Assembly: GCA_002479215.1 (NCBI GenBank) | Contig: DLME01000143.1 | Coordinates: 10,890-17,758 of the forward strand | Reading direction: 5' to 3' | Source of the DNA: Syntrophaceae bacterium UBA7544 | Lineage (GTDB): Bacteria; Desulfobacterota; Syntrophia; Syntrophales; Smithellaceae | DNA: 6,869 nucleotides | Shown here: in pieces, positions 1 to 6,602 of the stretch | How positions within the stretch are numbered: the stretch's first letter is position 1 | How the letters are laid out: every line of letters begins with the position of its first letter | The notes under the pieces: model-generated | What the model was told of the DNA's origin: nothing | Seen by the model: the letters and a program-made list of their open reading frames with translations, nothing else | The model's database searches: none | Program-made: the position numbers and the translations under genes

Positions 1-111
1 AGAAGAAGTCAGTTGGAAATTTTGGCCGGCGAAAAATCACGAAAAAAAGTAGTCTTGGTGAAAGATATAAGCAAGAAAGACTTAGAAGAAAAAATAAGTA
101 ATATCTTGTAG
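1..111 (+). CDS. C-terminal end of an unrecognised upstream protein (partial)
   Basis: An open frame enters from the left edge and ends at TAG (109-111), giving the last 36 residues of a protein that starts outside the window. The fragment is rich in Lys and Glu; a short hydrophobic stretch (VVLVKD, residues 18-23 of the fragment) is followed by a probable amphipathic helix ending ISNIL. This would suit the last strand and helix of a soluble cytoplasmic protein. I do not recognise the family. It is followed by about 350 non-coding bases with hairpins and a T-run, so it probably belongs to a different transcription unit from the transport genes. The reading frame itself is only moderately certain because the fragment is short. 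Confidence 0.5.
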   Translation, partial: RRSQLEILAGEKSRKKVVLVKDISKKDLEEKISNIL

Positions 112-120
112 CGCTAATCA

Positions 121-144
121 GGCTGCCGCATCGCGCGGTAAGCC
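121..144 (+). other. GC-rich hairpin just after the upstream gene
   Basis: GGCTGCCGC (121-129) can pair with GCGGTAAGCC (135-144) around the loop ATCGC, giving nine pairs with one G-T wobble and one bulged A. It begins nine bases after the stop codon of the upstream gene. No T-run follows directly, so it is not a classical intrinsic terminator on its own. It could protect the 3' end of the upstream mRNA or act with the T-run at 186-192. Confidence 0.45.
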
Positions 145-159
145 TCGCCATAATGAAAG

Positions 160-192
160 AAACACCGGCGATAAGCTTAAGGTGGTTTTTTT
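160..192 (+). terminator. Weak candidate intrinsic terminator of the upstream gene
   Basis: AAACACC (160-166) can pair with GGTGGTTT (181-188) with one bulged G. The loop is 14 bases and the 3' arm runs into seven T (186-192). The stem core is only four strong pairs, so this is a weak terminator at best, but its position after the upstream gene and before the promoter-like boxes fits the role. Confidence 0.3.
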
Positions 193-233
193 ACTTGCGG
201 TCAGGAGAGCGGCAAAAAAAAGATTAAAAACTG

Positions 234-262
234 TTGACAAACATTCAAAGCTCGATTAACAA
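234..262 (+). promoter_or_regulatory. Candidate sigma-70 type promoter for the transport operon
   Basis: TTGACA (234-239) is a perfect -35 consensus. With the ideal 17-base spacer the -10 position (257-262) reads TAACAA, which keeps only T1, A2 and A5 of TATAAT. Transcription would begin near 269 and leave a leader of about 190 bases before livH. A second, poorer pair is TTCAGC (355-360) and TATAAA (378-383), also 17 apart. Neither is proven; the first has the better -35, the second the better -10 and a shorter leader. Confidence 0.35.
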
Positions 263-290
263 AATACACGTGTGCTTGTCAGTGTTTTTT
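261..290. repeat. Imperfect inverted repeat with A and T tracts
   Basis: AAAATACAC (261-269) can pair with GTGTTTTTT (282-290) with a single T-T mismatch, around a 12-base loop. Within it lies the perfect palindrome ACACGTGT (266-273). It overlaps the expected transcription start of the promoter-like boxes at 234-262, so it could be an operator or, since it ends in a T-run, a weak terminator. The stem is mostly A-T pairs, so chance remains possible. Confidence 0.3.
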
Positions 291-340
291 CGTAATTCAG
301 AGAATCATTTTCAAGCTATTATTTTCGAATGCTTTATTAA

Positions 341-361
341 TGCTGGGTAAGAGTTTCAGCA
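341..361. repeat. Short inverted repeat in the livH leader
   Basis: TGCTG (341-345) pairs with CAGCA (357-361), and two further G-T pairs extend the stem to a seven-base loop. The right arm overlaps the alternative -35 box TTCAGC (355-360), a position where a regulator could block transcription. It is short and may be coincidental. Confidence 0.25.
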
Positions 362-462
362 AGTATCAATATTATTATATAAATTGCACTATATTTACTA
401 GATTCTTCCCATGATTAAGGACTTAGCGCGGGTCAAAAGTAAAGAAGGGAGAAAAAAAGAAT

Positions 463-1338
463 ATGTGGGTTTATATACAAAACTTACTAATTTACACTTT
501 CATTTTAGGTTCAATTTATCTACTTGTTTCATTAGGGTTTTCCATAATCTGCGGTGTATTGAGAATTTTTCATCTCGGTTATGCTTATATATTCCCGGTA
601 ACTATCTACATCACGTGGATGTTTTTGCATGATCTGGGATGGAGTCTGATACCGGCGATTTTCGGCATGGTGGCGGTTCAATTTATTATCGCCTTTCTCA
701 TCTATAAAGGAGTTATCAAGAAATACCTGGATAAAGAACTGGAAATGCTGGTCGGTCTTTTACTGTTAACGGTCATCATTGAGCAGGCTATCAATTATCA
801 ATATCCCATGCAAACAGGTGTTTATTTACAAACAGAATTGATTAAGGGGACTACGCAAATCGGTTCGGTTATTGTTTCGACCCAGCTTCTTATCGGATCA
901 ATTATCGCGCTTCTTCTAACCGGACTTTTCGTTTTATTCTTTCTTAAAACAAGGACAGGCCTTGCTATAAGAGCCATTTCCCAGAGCATATACAGTTCCC
1001 AGATTGTCGGTATTAACGTGGAGAGCCTTTATATTTTCACGATGATGTTTGTGCTTGTGCCTGTTATGATCGGCACGCTTATTATCGCGCCGGTATGGAC
1101 AGTCGATCCGCAGATGGGTCAGCTTTACATGTTTACCGCCATCCTAGTAGCCGTTCTGGGAGGACTAGGTAACCTGAAAGGTACCATTATGGCGAGCTTT
1201 CTCATCGGGGCAGTTCATGCAGTTATGTGTTTTATTGTCGGGGAGCCGCGTTTTATGACACTCTCGGCTTTAGTGCTGGTCATGATTGTTTTGATAGTGA
1301 GACCGCAGGGATTAACAAGGAGTGAGTCATTATGGTAG
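463..1338 (+). CDS. livH: Branched-chain amino acid type ABC transporter permease LivH
   Basis: This 291-residue inner-membrane protein is one of the two permeases of a Liv/HAAT-type importer and forms the channel with LivM. It is almost wholly hydrophobic, with about eight membrane segments. Family signs are LGFSIICGVLRIFHLG (24-39), the cytoplasmic coupling segment RTGLAIRAISQ (164-174) that contacts the ATPase, AVLGGLGNLKG (230-240), and the C-terminal VRPQGL (279-284). Length is normal for LivH. The ATG at 463 is preceded by AGAAGGGAG (443-451), 11 bases away, a usable though slightly long spacing. The TAG overlaps livM by 7 bases, implying translational coupling. The N-terminal motif reads RIFHLGYAY where many LivH have a form like NFAHGE, which points to a divergent subgroup and perhaps a substrate other than Leu/Ile/Val. 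Family assignment is firm; the substrate is unknown. Confidence 0.93.
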   Translation: MWVYIQNLLIYTFILGSIYLLVSLGFSIICGVLRIFHLGYAYIFPVTIYITWMFLHDLGWSLIPAIFGMVAVQFIIAFLIYKGVIKKYLDKELEMLVGLLLLTVIIEQAINYQYPMQTGVYLQTELIKGTTQIGSVIVSTQLLIGSIIALLLTGLFVLFFLKTRTGLAIRAISQSIYSSQIVGINVESLYIFTMMFVLVPVMIGTLIIAPVWTVDPQMGQLYMFTAILVAVLGGLGNLKGTIMASFLIGAVHAVMCFIVGEPRFMTLSALVLVMIVLIVRPQGLTRSESLW

Positions 1339-2372
1339 ATATTGAATTAAAAAGAGATCGCGTTGTAATCAGATTTAAGGATAAGAAATGGGAATGGATG
1401 ATCGAACCCAGATACTGGCGCAATTCCATCTTCTGGGTTGCACTTTTACTTGTTTTTCCCGCCGTTGCTTATTTTATAAGCCCCGGGCTTATCAATACAA
1501 TGATCTCGGCAAATCTTTACGCCGCTATCGCTTTACCGATGTCGCTGATGACTTTAGGGACAGGCCGGGTCAATTTTGGCCCGAATTTTTTCGTCGGCGT
1601 AGGAGGTTATGCGGCCGCCCTGCTCAGCATTGCTTACGGCTGGGGACCACTGGCTACATTGCCATTTGCGATTTTAATTACTCTATTTGCGGCTCTTGTC
1701 TTCAGTCCTCTGGTGGTTGTTGCCCGAGGCCTCTACTATGTTTTGTTATCCCTGCTTTTGCCTTTCGTTTTTTTTGAAGTTACCATTATCTATACAGATA
1801 TCTTTAAGGGGGATACCGGACTTTTTGGTATCAAGCCCCTTCTGGATTTGGGGAATGCCAGAATCAATTTCCTGGTTATAGCTTACATTTCCATCTTCAT
1901 CATGGTTTTGTACCTTTTGGTCATCAACAAGGTTATAAAGTCGCGTTATGGATTGATTATGGCGGCTATCAATGACGATGAGGAAGTGGCACACGGCATT
2001 GGAGTAAATATAAACAAAGTTAAAATTCTTTCCTTTGTTTTTTCCGCCGGTATGATTGGGGTTGCCGGATGGTTTTACGCGCACTATTTTTCTTCATTTG
2101 CCGGACAAACTTATCTTACGTTTGCATTTATGTTGAAAATATTTTTAGCTATGATGATAGGGGGCCGGACCCAAGTATTTGGCTGTGTTGTCGGCGGTTA
2201 TTTTGTCGCCTTTTTAGAGATGATTCTGATCAGGACTATGGGGCCGATACAGGCAGTTGTATTCCCTTTAATTCTTATAATCCTTCTTTTCGTGCTTCCG
2301 GAAGGTCTTTTTGGGATTTATCGTAAACGCCGTTATAGAGAGTATTTCCCAACAATACATGTGCGGAGGTAA
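1332..2372 (+). CDS. livM: Branched-chain amino acid type ABC transporter permease LivM
   Basis: This 346-residue protein is the second permease and pairs with LivH in the inner membrane. About 31 charged, probably cytoplasmic residues (1-31, rich in Lys, Arg, Asp and Glu) precede some nine to ten membrane segments from residue 33 to 325. Family motifs are TGRVNFGPNFFVGVGGYAA (77-95), the coupling segment SRYGLIMAAINDDEEVAHGI (204-223) followed by SFVFSAGMIGVAG (234-246), MIGGRTQVFG (275-284) and LPEGLFG (322-328). The ATG at 1332 overlaps the end of livH, with AAGGAG (1317-1322) nine bases upstream. The basic tail RKRRYREYFP (331-340) fits a cytoplasmic C-terminus. Stop and next start are 8 bases apart, with the livG ribosome binding site GGAGGT (2365-2370) spanning the end of this gene. 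Family assignment is firm; transported compound unknown. Confidence 0.93.
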   Translation: MVDIELKRDRVVIRFKDKKWEWMIEPRYWRNSIFWVALLLVFPAVAYFISPGLINTMISANLYAAIALPMSLMTLGTGRVNFGPNFFVGVGGYAAALLSIAYGWGPLATLPFAILITLFAALVFSPLVVVARGLYYVLLSLLLPFVFFEVTIIYTDIFKGDTGLFGIKPLLDLGNARINFLVIAYISIFIMVLYLLVINKVIKSRYGLIMAAINDDEEVAHGIGVNINKVKILSFVFSAGMIGVAGWFYAHYFSSFAGQTYLTFAFMLKIFLAMMIGGRTQVFGCVVGGYFVAFLEMILIRTMGPIQAVVFPLILIILLFVLPEGLFGIYRKRRYREYFPTIHVRR

Positions 2373-2380
2373 ATTAATAA

Positions 2381-3127
2381 ATGTCGGAACTGCTGAAAGT
2401 TAGCAATATCACGAAGACTTTTGGGGGCATTGTTGCGGTAAATAATTTATCATTCGAGATTCACGAAGGTGAAACCGTCGGCTTTATCGGTCCCAATGGC
2501 GCGGGGAAATCAACAGTGGTTAATGTGCTCTCCGGCTATCTTAACGCCGATTCAGGCGAGATCGAAATGAATGGGGTAAGCATCACCAAGATGAAGCCTT
2601 ATCAGCGGGCGCATATGGGACTTGCCCGAACTTACCAAATTCCCCGGCCCTTTCCTGAATTGACTGCTTTGGCTAGTGTGGCCACCAGCGCCCTGTGCGG
2701 TAAGAAACGTATTAACCAGAGTTTTGAAGATGCGATGGTTGAGGCGACGCATTATCTTGAGTTTGTCGGGCTCTTCAGCAAACGGGCTATTCTTGCCCGC
2801 GATTTGACTTTTTATGAGTTGAGAATGTTAGAACTTGCCCGGTCTCTGGCTACAACGCCGAAACTTCTCTTTATCGATGAGGTTATGGCTGGTCTCAATC
2901 CCGGCGAGGCCAATGATGCGATTCAACTCATTGCTCGGGCCAAAGAACAGTTTGGAATTACCATCTTCTGGATAGAGCATGTCATGGCGGTGCTAATGGA
3001 ATCCGCTGATCGCATTATTGCTATCAATTACGGTGAAAAACTTGCCGAAGGAACCCCGGACGAAGTAGTGAACAACGAAGCTGTGATTGAGGCCTATCTG
3101 GGGAGGGGGTGGAAGACGTATGCTTGA
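2381..3127 (+). CDS. livG: Branched-chain amino acid type ABC transporter ATPase LivG, degenerate signature
   Basis: This 248-residue cytoplasmic ATPase energises LivHM together with LivF. Visible elements are Walker A GPNGAGKST (37-45), Q-loop Gln86 in LARTYQIPRPFPELT, Walker B LLFIDE (162-167) with catalytic Glu167, the D-loop region AGLNPGE (170-176), and the switch histidine His200 in FWIEHVM. The Phe-rich insert after the Q-loop and the length are typical of LivG. The oddity is the ABC signature: where LivG usually has a form like LAYGQQRRLEIAR, this protein has LTFYELRMLELAR (142-154), so the signature Gly is Tyr and the Gln is Glu. Walker B is followed by VMAGL rather than PAAGL. I recall a LivG subgroup with DEVMAGL and altered signatures, so this is probably inherited rather than damage. 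GGAGGT sits 10 bases before the ATG; the end overlaps livF by 8 bases. Confidence 0.93.
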   Translation: MSELLKVSNITKTFGGIVAVNNLSFEIHEGETVGFIGPNGAGKSTVVNVLSGYLNADSGEIEMNGVSITKMKPYQRAHMGLARTYQIPRPFPELTALASVATSALCGKKRINQSFEDAMVEATHYLEFVGLFSKRAILARDLTFYELRMLELARSLATTPKLLFIDEVMAGLNPGEANDAIQLIARAKEQFGITIFWIEHVMAVLMESADRIIAINYGEKLAEGTPDEVVNNEAVIEAYLGRGWKTYA

Positions 3128-3824
3128 AGTTAATAAACTTAATGTCTCTTATGGCGTCATCCCGGTGCTCCATGATGTAAGTTTTAATGTAAAAGAAAAT
3201 GAAATCGTTACTATTCTCGGTTCCAATGGAACAGGCAAAAGCACTATATTAAATACCATTCAGGGATTTATGAAACATCCGACCGGAAGAGTAATCTTTC
3301 AGGATGAGCCCATTCTAAATTTACCACCGCACAAAGTAGTGGATATGGGCATTGTTCAGGTGCCGGAGGGAAGCAAGACCTTCCCTTATATGACGGTTAA
3401 GGAAAATCTTCTCCTGGGAGCTTATCGGAGCAATTCCTGGAAAAAAAGAAATGAAACATTATGCTATGTTTATAGCCTATACCCGATTCTCAAGGAGCGG
3501 TCCAACCAGATGGCACGACTCCTCAGCGGTGGAGAGCAGCAGATGCTTAAAATCGGCAGAGGCCTTATGGCGAATCCCAAGCTTATGATGATAGACGAGC
3601 CATCCATAGGTCTTGCACCTATTATCGTGGATGCTCTATATGAAACCCTGGTTAAGCTCCGGGATGCAGGGCTCACCATTTTACTTACTGAGCAAAACGC
3701 TCTGCGAGCCCTGCAGTTAGCCAACAGGGGGTATATTCTTCAAGACGGCAGAGTTGTTATTGAAGATACGGGCGTAAACCTGATGAAGAATAATTTGGTG
3801 AAGAAGGCATATTTGGGGAGATAA
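3120..3824 (+). CDS. livF: Branched-chain amino acid type ABC transporter ATPase LivF
   Basis: This 234-residue cytoplasmic ATPase pairs with LivG. It shows Walker A GSNGTGKST (34-42), Q-loop Gln80 in VQVPEG, the intact signature LSGGEQQ (135-141), Walker B LMMIDEP (155-161) with Glu160, and LTEQNALRAL (189-198), where Gln192 replaces the switch histidine. That replacement is also seen in E. coli LivF and is normal for the family. A longer version from TTG at 3087 would add 11 residues lying wholly within livG and breaking the usual LivF beginning. I chose the ATG at 3120 because it gives MLEVNKLNVSYG, the family's typical start and length, and because it overlaps the livG stop in a coupling arrangement. 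GGTGG (3108-3112) and GGAGG (3102-3106) lie upstream. The stop is 3 bases before CoA-transferase 1, placing that gene in the same operon. Confidence 0.94.
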   Translation: MLEVNKLNVSYGVIPVLHDVSFNVKENEIVTILGSNGTGKSTILNTIQGFMKHPTGRVIFQDEPILNLPPHKVVDMGIVQVPEGSKTFPYMTVKENLLLGAYRSNSWKKRNETLCYVYSLYPILKERSNQMARLLSGGEQQMLKIGRGLMANPKLMMIDEPSIGLAPIIVDALYETLVKLRDAGLTILLTEQNALRALQLANRGYILQDGRVVIEDTGVNLMKNNLVKKAYLGR

Positions 3825-3827
3825 ATC

Positions 3828-5183
3828 ATGGAAGACTATTTTTCTTATACTGAAAAGCTGTTCAATCCATCTGAAGCAGGCACAAAACCAGAAGCCTTAA
3901 AAGGTATTCGCGTGTTGGATTTCTCTCACGTGATCTTTGGTCCTATTGCTGCCAGGCTTCTTGCGGATTACGGGGCGGAGGTCATCAAATTGGAACTGCC
4001 CTTCTCCGGAGACCTCTGGAGACCCGCAACCTACTGGGGCAAATACTGGAAACACTCCAATCCGATCTGGCACAATATTACCAAAAATAAATATTTTCTT
4101 TCCGTAAATTTAAAACTGGCCAAGTCTAAAGAATTGATTTACAAAATGGCCGAGACAGCCGATGTAGTCATTGAAAACTTTGCTCCCGGAACAGCGGAAG
4201 CATGGAAGATAGGCTACTCTCAGATCAGTAAAATAAATCCCAAGATTATTTTTTTAAGCTGCTCTACGTATGGTCAATACGGGCCGATGCGATTTTTCCC
4301 GGGATGGGACCTTTTAGCCCAAGCTGCCAGTGGTGTCTTAAGTCTCAACGGGTATCCTGGTACGGATAAGTTTTATAAGCTTCCCGACTATCTGGGCGAT
4401 TTTGTACCGGGTAATTTTGGGGCCTTATCGATCATGATGGCACTTTACTACAGAAATAAAACAGGAAAAGGACAGTATATTGATTTGGCCCAGTCCGAAG
4501 CCTTGATGCGTCTTTTATTTAATTATACCTACCATTCTGTCACCGGAGGAGAAATCGGTCGGACTGGAAATTCAGATCCAACTATGGTTCCGTCAGCAAT
4601 TTTCAAAGCGGGTGATGAAAAATTCTTAGCTTTAGCCTGCGCCACTCATGACCAGTTTCAAGGTCTTTTGAGTGCAATGGGCAAAGAAGAATTGCTTAAG
4701 GATGAGCGCTTTAACAACAACATGGAGAGACTAAAGCCGGAAAATGCGAAGGCTTTGAATAGTATTGTCGCCGATTGGGTAAAATCTAAAACCGCCGAGG
4801 AAATTATCAATGCCGCAAATTCAAAGGAATTTCCGGCAGCAGCAGTGGCAGATGACTTGACGATTTGTAATGACGAATGGCGGCGTAAACGGGGAAGCGT
4901 CGTCCTTTTTAAAGACGATATGTACGGAGAATTAGTAATCGCCGGCCCCTCGGCACAGCTTAGCGGGACGCCATCGAGAACCAAGTGGCTTGCCCGCCCT
5001 CTCGGTTACCATAACCGGGTCGTGCTGAAGAAGTTTCTTGGTATGTCGGAAGAAGAGATCAAGTATCTGGAAAAGAAAAGGGTTATTGGCACATTTGACG
5101 ACAGGCCGGGTCTGAAACCGCCTGTATACTATAATCTGAATGAAGATCCTATATGCAACTACGGAAAAGAGGTTTGTAAATGA
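3828..5183 (+). CDS. Family III (CaiB/BaiF) CoA-transferase, first of an adjacent pair
   Basis: This 451-residue cytoplasmic protein belongs to the CaiB/BaiF family, whose members move CoA from an acyl-CoA donor to a free carboxylic acid through an aspartyl-CoA intermediate. The N-terminal fold reads LKGIRVLDFSHVIFGPIAAR (24-43), then LLADYGAEVIKLE (44-56). ADVVIENFAPGTAEAWKIGY (111-130) and IFLSCSTYGQYGP (141-153) are family hallmarks. Asp161 in GWDLLAQAASG aligns with the catalytic Asp of formyl-CoA transferase. KTGKGQYIDLAQSEAL (211-226) and the later GNSDPTMVPSAIF (247-259) also fit. It is somewhat longer than the usual 380-410 residues, mostly at the C-terminus. I see no formyl-CoA-transferase-type GGGG run. 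GGGGAG (3815-3820) is 7 bases before the ATG. It sits 3 bases after livF and overlaps the second transferase by 4 bases, so it probably acts on the imported compound. Substrate unknown; BbsEF-like succinyl-CoA transfer is one possibility. Confidence 0.9.
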   Translation: MEDYFSYTEKLFNPSEAGTKPEALKGIRVLDFSHVIFGPIAARLLADYGAEVIKLELPFSGDLWRPATYWGKYWKHSNPIWHNITKNKYFLSVNLKLAKSKELIYKMAETADVVIENFAPGTAEAWKIGYSQISKINPKIIFLSCSTYGQYGPMRFFPGWDLLAQAASGVLSLNGYPGTDKFYKLPDYLGDFVPGNFGALSIMMALYYRNKTGKGQYIDLAQSEALMRLLFNYTYHSVTGGEIGRTGNSDPTMVPSAIFKAGDEKFLALACATHDQFQGLLSAMGKEELLKDERFNNNMERLKPENAKALNSIVADWVKSKTAEEIINAANSKEFPAAAVADDLTICNDEWRRKRGSVVLFKDDMYGELVIAGPSAQLSGTPSRTKWLARPLGYHNRVVLKKFLGMSEEEIKYLEKKRVIGTFDDRPGLKPPVYYNLNEDPICNYGKEVCK

Positions 5184-6514
5184 GCCCGAAAGCACAAAAA
5201 GAAGAAATATACACACGGCACGCTTCTTCCCGTCTTTCCGAAATGGCTAGGTCATTGGCCGACATTATGAATCCCGAAGGAAAGGCGGAGGTTATGGATG
5301 ATTTGCTCGTTTTAGATGCCAGCCACGGCAATTTCGCGGGAATTATTGCCGCCAGTTTTTTTGCCGAGTTTGGCGCCGAAGTGATTAAGATCGAACCTCC
5401 CGAAGGGGATACTGCCCGTCAAATGACGCCTTTCGGTGTCAATGTCAAAGGAGTGGGAATACCCTTTATGATGGAAGGAAGAAATAAGCGTTACATGACT
5501 CTTGATATTAAAAATAACGCTAAAGATCGAGAAGTTTTCGGTAAATTGGCTCAAAAGGCCGCTGTCGTCATTGAAACATTTCCTGCCGGAGATATGGATT
5601 TGTGGGGGATAAGTTTCCGGCAGCTAAGTGCTAATAACAAGGGTCTAGTCTATATAGCCGTTACTCCCTATGGACAGTATACGGATAAAGCCAGGCAGTT
5701 TGCCCGTATGCCTGATTCCGACATTACTTCCCAGGCGGGATCAGGACTTCCCGCCGAGATGGGGGACGTGCCGGAGATGGGGGAACCATATAGCTGGCCG
5801 TTGCGTGCGGGAATGTGGGCTGGTTGGTATGTTTCCGGGCTTAGTGCCGCCCTGGCGGGGACAGTAGCTCTTATTCATCGGCAAAACACGGGACAGGGAC
5901 AGATGGTGGATGTGGCGAGCATGGACGCTTATTCTTCCATGGTAGGAATTCCGGCCTCAATCGGCTGTACATGGGGAAAAGCGCGGCCAAGGATCGGAGT
6001 TCTGGATTTTATCTTATATCCTTATGGCCATTGGAAGTGCAAGGATGGATTCGTTGCCATTGCTGCTCCAAGAGATCATGATTTTCGAGCCTTGCTTAAG
6101 ATTTTAGGTCTGTGGGAGATCGAAGACGATTGGAGATATTCATCGGATCGTATACCCGACATTCTGGAACAGGCGACGCATCTTCATAAACTAATCGAAA
6201 AAGAAACCATGAAGCATACTGGCGATGAATTGGTTAGAATGGCTTTGAATTACAGTAAGAAATCAGCAAGATCCAAATGGCGGGGTGGTGGAGTTCCTAT
6301 AGTTATGAAATTGATGACGCCGGAGACCGCTATGGAAAACAAGCAATGGCATATCCGCAAGGCGTTCCAGGAAGTTGAAGATAAAAATTTAGGTAAATAT
6401 ACTATTAGCGCAAATTTCGTCAAGATGTCCGAATCACCCCCTAGGGTGAAGTGGGTTTCCTGCGAGATCGGGAAGGATAATGACTATATCAGGGATAAGT
6501 ACCTCAAGGGATGA
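5180..6514 (+). CDS. Family III (CaiB/BaiF) CoA-transferase, second of an adjacent pair
   Basis: This 444-residue protein is a second, divergent CaiB/BaiF CoA-transferase. Family blocks are LLVLDASHGNFAGIIAASFF (42-61), AEFGAEVIKIEPPEGDTAR (62-80), AAVVIETFPAGDMDLWGI (127-144), LVYIAVTPYGQY (156-167), Asp181 in DSDITSQAGSG, which aligns with the catalytic Asp, and NTGQGQMVDVASMDAY (236-251). About 38 extra residues precede the first block. An internal ATG (5294, Met39) has GGAGG only two bases upstream, too close to work well, whereas the ATG at 5180 forms an ATGA overlap with the preceding stop and has AGAGG (5168-5172) at good spacing, so I keep the long form. The middle region (262-300) lacks the GN-x-x-P type motif of its partner. 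Tight coupling and divergence suggest a heteromeric enzyme with transferase 1, or two enzymes of one pathway. Substrate unknown. Confidence 0.9.
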   Translation: MSPKAQKEEIYTRHASSRLSEMARSLADIMNPEGKAEVMDDLLVLDASHGNFAGIIAASFFAEFGAEVIKIEPPEGDTARQMTPFGVNVKGVGIPFMMEGRNKRYMTLDIKNNAKDREVFGKLAQKAAVVIETFPAGDMDLWGISFRQLSANNKGLVYIAVTPYGQYTDKARQFARMPDSDITSQAGSGLPAEMGDVPEMGEPYSWPLRAGMWAGWYVSGLSAALAGTVALIHRQNTGQGQMVDVASMDAYSSMVGIPASIGCTWGKARPRIGVLDFILYPYGHWKCKDGFVAIAAPRDHDFRALLKILGLWEIEDDWRYSSDRIPDILEQATHLHKLIEKETMKHTGDELVRMALNYSKKSARSKWRGGGVPIVMKLMTPETAMENKQWHIRKAFQEVEDKNLGKYTISANFVKMSESPPRVKWVSCEIGKDNDYIRDKYLKG

Positions 6515-6543
6515 TAAAATATTTAATACTCATAAATGAAGAT

Positions 6544-6572
6544 CCGTTCCGTAGGGACGGGTGAATTTTTTT
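6544..6572 (+). terminator. Probable intrinsic terminator or attenuator before the binding-protein gene
   Basis: CCGTTCC (6544-6550) pairs with GGGACGG (6554-6560), seven pairs with one G-T wobble around the three-base loop GTA, and is followed by GTGAA and then seven T (6566-6572). The gap between stem and T-run weakens it as a terminator, so partial read-through is likely. It lies 29 bases after the stop of CoA-transferase 2 and just upstream of the binding-protein gene. Confidence 0.5.
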
Positions 6573-6590
6573 AGGATGGAAATATTTTTT

Positions 6591-6602
6591 AAAGGAGGAG
6601 GT
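6591..6602 (+). promoter_or_regulatory. Very strong ribosome binding site of the substrate-binding protein
   Basis: AAAGGAGGAGGT contains a near-complete complement to the 16S rRNA 3' end, with AAAGGAGG (6591-6598) seven bases before the ATG at 6606. It is the strongest site in the window, fitting the high copy number that binding proteins need relative to their membrane partners. A second ATG follows directly at 6609 but is less well placed. Confidence 0.75.

Larger units (their letters stand above)
112..462 (+). other. Non-coding intergenic and leader region upstream of livH
   Basis: These 351 bases hold no convincing gene. They are AT-rich, particularly from about 210 to 460, and contain a GC-rich hairpin (121-144), a weak hairpin with T-run (160-192), a promoter-like pair of boxes (234-262), a hairpin flanked by A and T tracts (261-290) and a small inverted repeat (341-361). 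The first part probably ends the upstream gene and the rest carries the promoter and 5' leader of the transport operon. I recognise no riboswitch class and no tRNA. Confidence 0.6.

Noticed and set aside
112..462. A riboswitch, tRNA, CRISPR or mobile element in the leader
   Set aside because: No conserved riboswitch core, cloverleaf, regularly spaced repeats or transposase remnants are visible, only short hairpins and AT-rich sequence.
411..632. A 73-codon forward open frame beginning at ATG 411 across the livH start
   Set aside because: It overlaps the well-supported livH in another frame, lacks a good ribosome binding site, and its product resembles no family and shows no sensible composition.
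1746..2084. Long open frames on the minus strand inside livM, livF and both CoA-transferases, for example 1746-2084, 3470-3724, 4658-4984 and 4932-5216
   Set aside because: They are antisense shadows of conserved genes, without recognisable domains or ribosome binding sites.
2804..2842. LivG as a broken pseudogene because of its altered signature
   Set aside because: The frame is intact, full length, has all other ATPase motifs, and is tightly coupled to its neighbours. The altered signature fits a divergent subgroup better than decay.
3087..3119. A longer LivF beginning at TTG 3087
   Set aside because: It would add 11 residues, Gly- and Arg-rich, lying wholly inside livG. The ATG at 3120 gives the normal LivF start and length.
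3828..6514. Assigning the transferases as bbsE and bbsF (benzylsuccinate CoA-transferase)
   Set aside because: The side-by-side arrangement is suggestive, but no other bbs genes or benzylsuccinate synthase genes are in the window and the substrate cannot be told from sequence alone.
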